NCBI RefSeq assembly: GCF_050487225.1
Contig: NZ_JBKQGY010000004.1
Coordinates: 62,001 to 126,000, forward strand
Source of the DNA: Paenalcaligenes sp050487225
GTDB lineage: Bacteria > Pseudomonadota > Gammaproteobacteria > Burkholderiales > Burkholderiaceae_B
DNA: 64,000 bases
Direction of reading: 5' to 3'
The first letter of the stretch is position 1, and every line of letters starts with the position of its first letter. Positions 15,427 to 23,188 of this stretch are shown here, piece by piece. The notes below the pieces were generated by a model. The model was not told the DNA's origin, searched no databases, and saw only the letters and a list, made by a program, of their open reading frames with translations. The position numbers were made by a program, and so were the translations under genes.

Positions 15427-17496
15427 ATGACATTGGTTCCTCTTCGTAAGAAAAAAGGTTGGCGCGCAGGAACAGTTACCGTAACGGTGCTGTTGACCGC
15501 ATTATTAAGCGCGTGTGGTGGCGGTAGCGATGATGACGACTCATCAACAACCACACCGCCAGAGCAAAGCTTTGGTGCTCTGGGCGGTAAAAAAACACTA
15601 GTCGTTCATGTGGATGGATTGGTGATGGAGCCATTGCAGGCAGCATTATCCATGCATCCAACCTTGCAGGAACTCGGCGAATTGCTGCCACTGCGCAGCG
15701 GTGGTTACGCCGGAACGTCATCGGAACAACAAACTAAAGCCTTGCCAAGTTGGGCTTCGTTGGTAACAGGCACATGGGCGGTTGAGCATGGCTTGAGCAC
15801 AGTATTGCCTAGCACTGGTCCTGCACTCAAAACACCAACGGTTTTTGACTGGGTAAAACAGGCTGATCCAGAAGCGCAAACAGCATTGGTGGTGAGCACG
15901 CCTGACTACCTCACAACCTTACAAACGAACGTGGATGACGGCGACATTACGGCGTTATCAGAATGCGCCAATGACGATGGCTGTGTGACCACGCATAGCC
16001 GTGAAGCGGTTGTGAACGGTGATGATTTTATTTTGGCGCAGTACTCGGGCCTGCTAAAGCTCTCTGATCAGCATGGTTTAGGTTCAGCGCAATATAAACA
16101 GCAGTTGCAAACGGTGTTGAGCGACCTTGACGGTTTAGTCGCATTGATCGGTGAGCGTGAGGCGTTGGCGGCTGATGAATCATGGCAGATCGTGTTGGTG
16201 GGCAGCTATGGCATGGACGAGTTCGGCTCGGTATCGGGCGCACAGTTCGAGCGTAATAAAACCGGTTGGATGTTGAGCAATATTCCGGTGAGTGACACGG
16301 TTATTGCCGCAGGCGATGTGTCTCGCGGCGTGTTGGATCATGCGGCTATTGTGGACGTACTGCCTACGGTGTTAGCGGGTATGGATGCAGCACCGTCAGC
16401 CGGTAACTACGCCTTTAACGGTAACGATCTACGTAACCCGGTTCAATTGACCAAACTGGTCTATGACTACAACCTCAGCACGTACAACTTAGTGCTGGAG
16501 TGGACGTTATACAGCGATGCTCAGTTTGCTGCACCGGTGGAAATTTATCGTGAAGGTCAACTGTTAGCGAGTGTTGATGCCACGACTCGTCGTTATGTGG
16601 ATTACATGATCCCTAGCGGCCCAGAGGGTGAGTTGCTACCACTGCGTTATGAGATCCGTACTCAAGGTGGTACGGCAGCAGTGCAAACCGTTGTATTGCC
16701 TCCGCCTATGTTGAATGCCAGCGTGCTAAACGGCATGGTGCTGTACTACCCATTCTTGAACGGTAAAGCAGATGACGTGAAACAGGTCTCTACCTTCACG
16801 CCATGGAACACGGCTAACCCAGGTGCCACATGGGTGACCAATGCCAGCGACTTGCCCTACAAACCCTCCACTACACCTAGTGCCAATAGCGCCTTGATGA
16901 TGGATCTGGGTGCATACAAACAAGGTGGTTTAGCCGGTTACAAGCTGAATATGGCCAATGCCGATGTGACGACAGATCCTTCCGTTGAGGCATTCACGAT
17001 TGGTTTCTGGTTCAAAACAAACGGCGTATGCATAGGCGGTGGTTCGTCTGTTTTGGCGAACAAAGACTACGACAGCGGTAACAACCCTGGCTTGGCAATT
17101 GGTATGTTTGCTAACTGCGAGCTGCGCTTCAACACCGGTGGTGGAGGCAATAGGGATGAACTGCAAAACTTTAGCTTAACGCCTAATGAGTGGGCGTACG
17201 TAGCTGTAGCTGTGGATAAGAAAAACAAACAGCTTTATGCCTATTTGATGGACCCCGTCGCAGGTCAACAAAATAGCCAGAAAGATATGGCAGATGCTCG
17301 TGTGAAAGCCATTGGTGGCACGGGAGCCGGTCTGATGGGCTTTGGTGACGACGTGACCGGCAAGTACTCCAAAAACTACAGCTTCACCGGCGTGAAAAGC
17401 TACAGCGATTTAGCCGTGTGGAACCGTCTGTTGACGCTAGATGAGGTGAAAAACATTTATGCCTCGCGTCAGCCTATTTCTGCCTTGCACCCTTAA
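15427..17496 (+). CDS. Lipoprotein with degenerate phosphodiesterase-like domain and LamG-like domain
   Basis: 689 aa. The signal peptide ends in lipobox LSAC (Cys30), followed by an acidic Ser/Thr linker. Residues about 55-350 resemble the alkaline phosphatase/nucleotide pyrophosphatase fold: VVHVDGL, then TKALPSWASLVTGTWAVEHG at 103-122 and VGSYGMDEFG at 258-267. At positions where active family members have TKTFPNH and SDHG, this protein has TKALPSW and SYGM, so the nucleophile Thr and metal ligands seem lost. A middle region of unclear fold follows, and residues about 520-680 look like a LamG/concanavalin-like domain (FTIGFWFKT, EWAYVAVAVDKKNKQLYAYL). It is probably surface or periplasmic, perhaps binding rather than catalytic. 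Confidence 0.7.
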   Translation: MTLVPLRKKKGWRAGTVTVTVLLTALLSACGGGSDDDDSSTTTPPEQSFGALGGKKTLVVHVDGLVMEPLQAALSMHPTLQELGELLPLRSGGYAGTSSEQQTKALPSWASLVTGTWAVEHGLSTVLPSTGPALKTPTVFDWVKQADPEAQTALVVSTPDYLTTLQTNVDDGDITALSECANDDGCVTTHSREAVVNGDDFILAQYSGLLKLSDQHGLGSAQYKQQLQTVLSDLDGLVALIGEREALAADESWQIVLVGSYGMDEFGSVSGAQFERNKTGWMLSNIPVSDTVIAAGDVSRGVLDHAAIVDVLPTVLAGMDAAPSAGNYAFNGNDLRNPVQLTKLVYDYNLSTYNLVLEWTLYSDAQFAAPVEIYREGQLLASVDATTRRYVDYMIPSGPEGELLPLRYEIRTQGGTAAVQTVVLPPPMLNASVLNGMVLYYPFLNGKADDVKQVSTFTPWNTANPGATWVTNASDLPYKPSTTPSANSALMMDLGAYKQGGLAGYKLNMANADVTTDPSVEAFTIGFWFKTNGVCIGGGSSVLANKDYDSGNNPGLAIGMFANCELRFNTGGGGNRDELQNFSLTPNEWAYVAVAVDKKNKQLYAYLMDPVAGQQNSQKDMADARVKAIGGTGAGLMGFGDDVTGKYSKNYSFTGVKSYSDLAVWNRLLTLDEVKNIYASRQPISALHP

Positions 17497-17505
17497 GGAT
17501 TAGTT

Positions 17506-17700
17506 ATGTTCACATCAACGCAATTTTCGCGTCCTGCTATATGGGGACGTTATCTGGGCCGCCTGTTTTGTGTGGTGGCACTGAGCATAGGACTGGCCGC
17601 TTGCGGTGGTAGTAATGACAGTGATGATGATTCGCCTACTACGCCTGAAAAACCAGATCCTTCCACTCCTCCCGCCGCAGTGATTCACTGTGCTCCTTAA
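17506..17700 (+). CDS. Small lipoprotein (64 aa)
   Basis: The signal peptide ends in lipobox GLAAC and is followed by only about 32 residues, GGSNDSDDDSPTTPEKPDPS and a short Pro/Ala tail. The lipobox and acidic linker echo the N-terminus of the preceding large lipoprotein (ACGGGSDDDDSSTTTPP). It starts 9 bp after that gene and ends just before the phospholipase C, all in one direction, so it is probably co-transcribed. It could be a real mini-lipoprotein or the surviving N-terminus of a truncated paralogue. Function unknown. Confidence 0.6.
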   Translation: MFTSTQFSRPAIWGRYLGRLFCVVALSIGLAACGGSNDSDDDSPTTPEKPDPSTPPAAVIHCAP

Positions 17701-17721
17701 TTGCAGGACAAGATAAACGTC

Positions 17722-19896
17722 ATGAGTGTATCCAGAAGAAATTTTATCCGTGGTATGGCAGGTAGCAGTGTGGCTGCTAGTGTGTTGGCTGCTTTCCCGC
17801 CCAGCATTAAACGTGCATTGGCTATTCCGGCAAATTCACGTACCGGCACGATTGAGGATGTAGAGCACATTGTGGTGCTCATGCAGGAAAACCGTTCCTT
17901 TGACCATTACTTTGGCACCATGAAAGGCGTGCGTGGTTTTGGGGACAGGTTTACGATTCCAGCACCTAACGGTCGATCCGTATGGGAGCAGCATGATAGT
18001 GCGGGCAAAGAAATCACGCCCTATCATTTGGATAGCAGCAAAGGGAATGCGCAGCGTGTCAGTGGTACACCACATACTTGGGTAGATGGTCAATTGGCGT
18101 GGGATCACGGCCGTATGACAGAGTGGGCCAAGCACAAACAAGCGCATTCTATGGGCTTTTACCGTGAAACAGAGCTGCCTTTTCAGTTTGCGATGGCTAA
18201 TGCGTTCACTATCTGTGATGCCTACCATTGCTCTATGCACACAGGTACTAACTCGAATCGTTTGTTCTTGTGGACCGGCACCAACGGCCCTACTGCTACG
18301 AACGAAGCGGTGGTGAACAATACCTTGGATAGCATAGGGACATCATTGGTGGGGTTTGAGTGGACAACCTACCCTGAGCGTTTAGAGGAAGCAGGCATTA
18401 GCTGGAAGGTATACCAGAACATGCCAGATAACTTTACGGATAACCCTTTGGCTGGCTTTAAGCAGTACCGTAAAGCCAATGTGGCCTCAGGTAAGCCAGT
18501 GGGCGTGTTGTTCCCTGCTTACCACCCCGATGATGACGCCAAAGCACCGTTGTACAAGGGCATCGCTAACACCATGCCTGATGGCGGGATGCTGCAACAA
18601 CTACGTGATGATGTACAGAACAACGCCTTGCCACAAGTGTCGTGGATTGTTGCGCCAGCCAACTACTCCGAACACCCAGGGCCTTCCAGTCCAGTACAAG
18701 GTGGTTGGTACACCCAAGAAGTATTGGATGCATTAACCGCTAACCCTGAAGTCTGGAGCAAGACCGTTTTACTGGTGAACTTTGATGAAAATGATGGTTT
18801 CTTTGATCATGTACCATCACCATCAGCGCCTTCGTATAACGCAGACGGTTCACTAGCAGGTAAAACAACACTTGCTGTAGAGCAAATGGGTTATGAGTAC
18901 TACACACATAAAAAACCTAGTAGTGCAGGCAGCCAGCCTACACCGGATAGAAAAGTGTATGGCCCAGGTATTCGTGTACCCATGTATGTGATTTCGCCAT
19001 GGAGTCGTGGTGGGTGGGTGAACTCGGATGTGTTTGACCACACCTCTGTGATTAAATTTATAGAAGCGCGTTTTGGCGTGATGGAGCCTAACATCAGCCC
19101 ATACCGTCGTGCTGTATGTGGTGATTTGACCTCTGCCTTTAACTTTAAGACCCCTAACGATGAACCCTTGCCATTCTTGAAAGGTCGTTATACCAAGGGT
19201 GAGGCGGACTCTATTCGTGCTGCTCAACAGGCATTAGCACAGGTGCCACGTCCATCCATTACTAAGCTTCCAGCGCAAGAAGTGGGTGTACGTCCATCGC
19301 GTGCTTTGGATTACCACCTGCATGTGAGTGCACGTTGTGATGCAAGCTCTGGTGTGTTGCTGATGTTTAGCAATACTGGTAAGCGTGCGGCGGTATTCCA
19401 TGTGTACGACAAGTTGAATCTGGATCGTTTGCCACGTCGCTACATGGTAGAGCCAGGTAAAACATTGGAAGATACTTGGGATGTCGTGAAGGACAACGTG
19501 GGCCGGTATGACTTGTGGGTATTGGGTCCTAATGGTTTCCATCGTCACTTCAAAGGCAATACCAGCAACCTGACCTTCAACCCCGCTAATCCTGAGATCC
19601 GCGTGTGTTACGACGTGACCAATGGCGATGCCTATGTGGAACTGATGAACGGCGGTAAAGAGGCATGTACGTTTACCGTGCAAGCTAACTTCTACCGTGA
19701 AGATGGTCCATGGGTAGCAAAAGTAGGTCCAGGTGAAAAACAGAAATTGGCTTGGGAGCTGAAACAGAGCGGTCATTGGTACGACTTCTCGGTGAGTTCA
19801 GATTCTGATCCAAGTTATGTGCGTCGATTTGCTGGTCGTGTAGAAACCGGCAAGCATGGCGTGAGTGATCCGGCATTGGCTTTGCAGGATTTCTAA
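17722..19896 (+). CDS. Phosphocholine-type phospholipase C (non-haemolytic PLC family)
   Basis: 724 aa secreted enzyme of the PlcH/PlcN family, which releases phosphocholine from phosphatidylcholine or sphingomyelin. The Tat signal SRRNFIRG (residues 4-11) precedes the phosphoesterase domain: HIVVLMQENRSFDHYFG (ENRSFDH at 56-62), then VNFDENDGFFDHVPSP, a metal-ligand region. Two C-terminal repeat domains follow (about 505-610 and 615-700). I start at MSVSRRNF because it places the Tat motif correctly. Length matches the family. Relatives in Pseudomonas leave the cell by Tat plus type II secretion, and a T2SS cluster begins about 700 bp downstream. Confidence 0.92.
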   Translation: MSVSRRNFIRGMAGSSVAASVLAAFPPSIKRALAIPANSRTGTIEDVEHIVVLMQENRSFDHYFGTMKGVRGFGDRFTIPAPNGRSVWEQHDSAGKEITPYHLDSSKGNAQRVSGTPHTWVDGQLAWDHGRMTEWAKHKQAHSMGFYRETELPFQFAMANAFTICDAYHCSMHTGTNSNRLFLWTGTNGPTATNEAVVNNTLDSIGTSLVGFEWTTYPERLEEAGISWKVYQNMPDNFTDNPLAGFKQYRKANVASGKPVGVLFPAYHPDDDAKAPLYKGIANTMPDGGMLQQLRDDVQNNALPQVSWIVAPANYSEHPGPSSPVQGGWYTQEVLDALTANPEVWSKTVLLVNFDENDGFFDHVPSPSAPSYNADGSLAGKTTLAVEQMGYEYYTHKKPSSAGSQPTPDRKVYGPGIRVPMYVISPWSRGGWVNSDVFDHTSVIKFIEARFGVMEPNISPYRRAVCGDLTSAFNFKTPNDEPLPFLKGRYTKGEADSIRAAQQALAQVPRPSITKLPAQEVGVRPSRALDYHLHVSARCDASSGVLLMFSNTGKRAAVFHVYDKLNLDRLPRRYMVEPGKTLEDTWDVVKDNVGRYDLWVLGPNGFHRHFKGNTSNLTFNPANPEIRVCYDVTNGDAYVELMNGGKEACTFTVQANFYREDGPWVAKVGPGEKQKLAWELKQSGHWYDFSVSSDSDPSYVRRFAGRVETGKHGVSDPALALQDF

Positions 19897-19920
19897 GCTA
19901 ACGCTGTACTAGGCAGGCAA

Positions 19921-19950
19921 ACGCCCATGAGTTTCTCATGGGCGTTTTTT
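19921..19950 (+). terminator. Terminator of the phospholipase C operon
   Basis: An 11-bp perfect stem (ACGCCCATGAG / CTCATGGGCGT) with a 3-nt loop is followed by six T. It begins 24 bp past the stop codon. Confidence 0.88.
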
Positions 19951-20018
19951 ATTGGTATGGGTGCGTGGCTAAAGGATAATAGGGCAGAACATCAGCGATT
20001 GTGCAAAGGAGTCAAATA

Positions 20019-20519
20019 GTGGCCGTGAACCTTGCAGCCGAGTTAGTGCGTATTAGCGAACTTGATGAGATAGAGCGCGCGCACGCTTATGAAGACCTTA
20101 TGTATGATGCGTCCAGCTTGGTTGAGCAGGGCCAGATTGAAGCGGCGTTACCTATACTCGGGGTGCTGGCAGAGTTGGATCCCTACGATGATTTACTACA
20201 GGCGGTCGTGGAGCCTGCTATCACGTATTTAGAGGCATTAGGGCGTCGAAGCCCCATACCTCTCTCAGACATCGAGCACGATTTGTTGCAGCGTTTTCAT
20301 ACGTTGGCGGACGATAAAAAATATGTAGCTGTGGCAACGAGCTTATTTAGAAGCTATGAGCACAAAAGACGCGATGCGCTGATGTTGGCGTTGGTCTATG
20401 TGGATAAGCTGCCAGAAGCAGCACGCAATCCTAAGGTTGGGGCATTAGCGGCACAAATTCATAAGGCCCTAGCGCAACCTATAGGCGTAGAAAGTGTGCG
20501 TATAGGCGATAGCTGTTGA
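20019..20519 (+). CDS. Protein of unknown function
   Basis: 166 aa, not recognised. I choose the GTG at 20019, preceded 7 nt earlier by AAGGAG (20006-20011); an upstream in-frame GTG would place the ribosome site inside the gene. The protein is soluble-looking, acidic and helical, with TPR/HEAT-like spacing of hydrophobics (EQGQIEAALPILGVLAELDP) and a basic patch RSYEHKRRDA. It has no signal peptide or membrane segment. It converges on gspF with 48 bp between the genes, and may or may not be linked to the T2SS. Confidence 0.65.
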   Translation: MAVNLAAELVRISELDEIERAHAYEDLMYDASSLVEQGQIEAALPILGVLAELDPYDDLLQAVVEPAITYLEALGRRSPIPLSDIEHDLLQRFHTLADDKKYVAVATSLFRSYEHKRRDALMLALVYVDKLPEAARNPKVGALAAQIHKALAQPIGVESVRIGDSC

Positions 20520-20567
20520 GGTATCGTTGCGTGAGATACGACGTATGGTGAGGTCAACATGATGGGT

Positions 20568-21770
20568 TTATTGAATCAACTGATTCAATTCAATAATAGG
20601 CAGCATCACAGCCAACACAATCAGCATCACAAAGCCGCCCATAAATAGAATCATCAGAGGCTCTAAGATGGCTGTGCTAGTGGTGGCACGTTGTTCCAAT
20701 TCAGTAGACAGGGTGTTGGCAGCACGCTCAAGCATGAGCGCTAATTGCCCTGTGCGTTCACCGCTTTGCACCAAGTGTATTAATAGCGGTGGAAAGCCTT
20801 GGTGTTGGCGTAAGGCCGAGGCAAGGCTAGAGCCTTCCTGTACAGCGAGCGTACTTTGGGCGATGGCTTGCTGTAAGTGGGTGTTGCGTATGGTGCGTTG
20901 TGCGGCTTGTAAGGCCGCCAATAACGGGACGCCACTGCTATTTAAAATCGCTAAGGTAGACGCAAAGCGGGCAATATCCACGCCTTGTAAGTATTTCCCT
21001 AGCAAGGGGGCTTTCAGTAGTTTGGCATCCCAGGCTAAGCGTAGTGAGGGCACGCGTAAGGCAAAACGCCAACCAACAATCGCTATACCTAGAACAATCA
21101 GACACACCACGCCCCATTCGCGGGTGAAGTCACTTAACCAAATCATGGCTACCGTTAAGGGTGGCAAGCTATTTTGGGTTTGTACAAAGGCGTTGACCAC
21201 CTGCGGTACGACATAGCTCAGCATAAAGATCACGATCAATACCGACACAATGCTGACGATCACTGGGTAGATCAGGGCATTGGTGAGCTTGTTACGCAGT
21301 TGGTGGCGTTTTTCTATGTAGTCCGCCAGTTTGGTCAGCACGGTATCTAACTGGCCTGAGTGCTCACCGGCATCCACCAAAGCGCGATAAATGTCGGGAA
21401 ATATGTGTGGAAATTGCCCCAAGGCTTGGCCCAGACGTTGCCCCGATCGTATTTCTTGGCGTATGTGGCGCAGCACCTGCTGTGTCGCAGTACTGTCGCT
21501 TTGTTCTATCACGGCGGTTAAGGCTGCCTCTAAAGGCAGTTGCGCATCTAACAAACAGGCCAGTTGGCGGGTCATCCAACTTAACTCTCGGTCGCCTAGT
21601 TTTAAGGAGCGCTTAGAGTGAACTCCTGTGCGCGATTTGGCGCGTAGTTTGAGTACCAATAAACCTTGCTGGGCGAGTAGCGACTGTGCCTGTTCGGGCG
21701 TATCAGCTTCAATAAAGTCCTGTATGGTTTTACCCGCAGCATCAATAGCCTGATAGTGAAAGTACGTCAT
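20568..21770 (-). CDS. gspF: Type II secretion inner-membrane platform protein GspF
   Basis: 400 aa. Two T2SS-F domains, each a helical cytoplasmic bundle, with three hydrophobic membrane segments (near residues 170, 220 and 375). Characteristic stretches: YQAIDAAGKTIQDFIEADTP, DAGEHSGQLDTVLTKLADY and VQSGERTGQLALMLERAA. GspF anchors the ATPase GspE and the pseudopilus base. It starts 2 nt after gspE and is the last gene of the minus-strand gsp operon. Confidence 0.94.
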   Translation of the reverse strand: MTYFHYQAIDAAGKTIQDFIEADTPEQAQSLLAQQGLLVLKLRAKSRTGVHSKRSLKLGDRELSWMTRQLACLLDAQLPLEAALTAVIEQSDSTATQQVLRHIRQEIRSGQRLGQALGQFPHIFPDIYRALVDAGEHSGQLDTVLTKLADYIEKRHQLRNKLTNALIYPVIVSIVSVLIVIFMLSYVVPQVVNAFVQTQNSLPPLTVAMIWLSDFTREWGVVCLIVLGIAIVGWRFALRVPSLRLAWDAKLLKAPLLGKYLQGVDIARFASTLAILNSSGVPLLAALQAAQRTIRNTHLQQAIAQSTLAVQEGSSLASALRQHQGFPPLLIHLVQSGERTGQLALMLERAANTLSTELEQRATTSTAILEPLMILFMGGFVMLIVLAVMLPIIELNQLIQ

Positions 21771-21772
21771 GG

Positions 21773-23188
21773 CTAATGTTCTCGCGTGACGCGTTGCAGC
21801 TCTTCTTCTGAGGTTTGGCCACTATCTAACCAGCGCAAACCGTCATGGTGCAAGTCGTGCATGCCGTGTTCTTGGGCATGGTGGCGCAGCGTGTGGGTAT
21901 CGGCGTTTTGGCTAATCAGGCTACGTAAGCTGTCATCCACCACAAATAGCTCGTGTATGCCAGTACGCCCTCGGTAGCCCGTGAATCCACAATGCTCACA
22001 GCCCTGTGGGTTACGTTGTGCGCGCCCAGAGGCGATGGGTGTTTTACAGTGCTCGCATAGCTTACGGATAAGCCGTTGAGCTAAGGCTCCTTGCAGCGTA
22101 CTGGCGAGCAAAAACGGTTCTATACCCATATCAATCAAACGTGTGACGGCGGATACGGCATCGTTGGTGTGCAAGGTGGCTAATACCAAGTGACCCGTCA
22201 GCGATGCTTGCACGGCAATTTGTGCAGTTTCTAGGTCGCGGATCTCACCAATCATGATGACGTCGGGGTCTTGGCGCAGGATGGCGCGCAGTGCCGTGGA
22301 AAAGTGCAGATCAATGCGCGAATTTACTTGTGTTTGCGAGACGCCAGCCAAGTCGTACTCAATAGGGTCTTCGACGGTCAGGATATTGGTGGTTTGTGCA
22401 TCTAAACAGCCAATGGCGGCATATAAGGTGGTGGTTTTACCGCTACCAGTTGGGCCAGTCACCAGCACAATGCCGTGGGGGCGACGTATCAATGAGGTCA
22501 ACTGCTGGTAATGGGTAGGGGCTAAGCCCAACGCAGCTAACTCTAATCTGCCAGCTGATTTGTCCAGTAAGCGCAGCACAGCGCGCTCGCCGTGACCCGT
22601 GGGTAGGGTAGACACGCGTACATCAATGGCACGCCCCCCTACACGTAGCGAGATACGGCCATCTTGGGGCAAGCGTTTTTCAGCAATGTCCAATTTAGCC
22701 ATGATCTTGATACGTGAGATCAGGGCGTTATGCAGGGCACGTTTGGGCTGCACAATATCGCGTAGCGTGCCGTCTATACGAAAGCGCACCACCGACCGGT
22801 TTTCAAAGGGTTCTATGTGTATATCGCTGGCCCCTTGGTTAGCAGCTTGGGTCAGCAACGCGTTGATCATGCGGATGATGGGGGCATCATCGCTAGACTC
22901 CAGCAAGTCCTCTACCTCAGGCATTTCATGCATGAGGGAATCCAGATCAATCTCGTTGCTAGCGGCATCCATGACGGCTGCCGCGTTATCTTGCTGGCCG
23001 TAAGAGCTGTTTAACCACTGCTCAATTTCTTGAGCGGGCACCAGTTTGAAATCGGCTTGCCTATAGCGTCTACGTACTTCGGCCAGCGCCCAGTCTGGGG
23101 TGTCAGTACAGTGCAGCGCCTGCAACTGTTGATTGTCTTCACGCAAGATCAGGCGTTGGGTTTTAGACCAGCTATAAGGCAATAACAT
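21773..23188 (-). CDS. gspE: Type II secretion ATPase GspE
   Basis: 471 aa hexameric cytoplasmic ATPase that powers pseudopilus growth. Walker A is GPTGSGKTTT; the Asp box ILTVEDPIEYDLAG, Walker B DPDVIMIGEIRD and His box GHLVLATLHTNDA follow. A zinc-type pair CEHC...CEHC lies near residue 390. The N1 domain is short compared with enteric GspE. Its start codon abuts or overlaps the gspD stop by 1 nt, so it is tightly coupled. Confidence 0.95.
   Translation of the reverse strand: MLLPYSWSKTQRLILREDNQQLQALHCTDTPDWALAEVRRRYRQADFKLVPAQEIEQWLNSSYGQQDNAAAVMDAASNEIDLDSLMHEMPEVEDLLESSDDAPIIRMINALLTQAANQGASDIHIEPFENRSVVRFRIDGTLRDIVQPKRALHNALISRIKIMAKLDIAEKRLPQDGRISLRVGGRAIDVRVSTLPTGHGERAVLRLLDKSAGRLELAALGLAPTHYQQLTSLIRRPHGIVLVTGPTGSGKTTTLYAAIGCLDAQTTNILTVEDPIEYDLAGVSQTQVNSRIDLHFSTALRAILRQDPDVIMIGEIRDLETAQIAVQASLTGHLVLATLHTNDAVSAVTRLIDMGIEPFLLASTLQGALAQRLIRKLCEHCKTPIASGRAQRNPQGCEHCGFTGYRGRTGIHELFVVDDSLRSLISQNADTHTLRHHAQEHGMHDLHHDGLRWLDSGQTSEEELQRVTREH

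Noticed and set aside
13934..20519. tRNA-Arg as the attachment site of a 6-kb genomic island
   Set aside because: No integrase, no second copy of the tRNA 3' end found downstream, and no sharp composition change.
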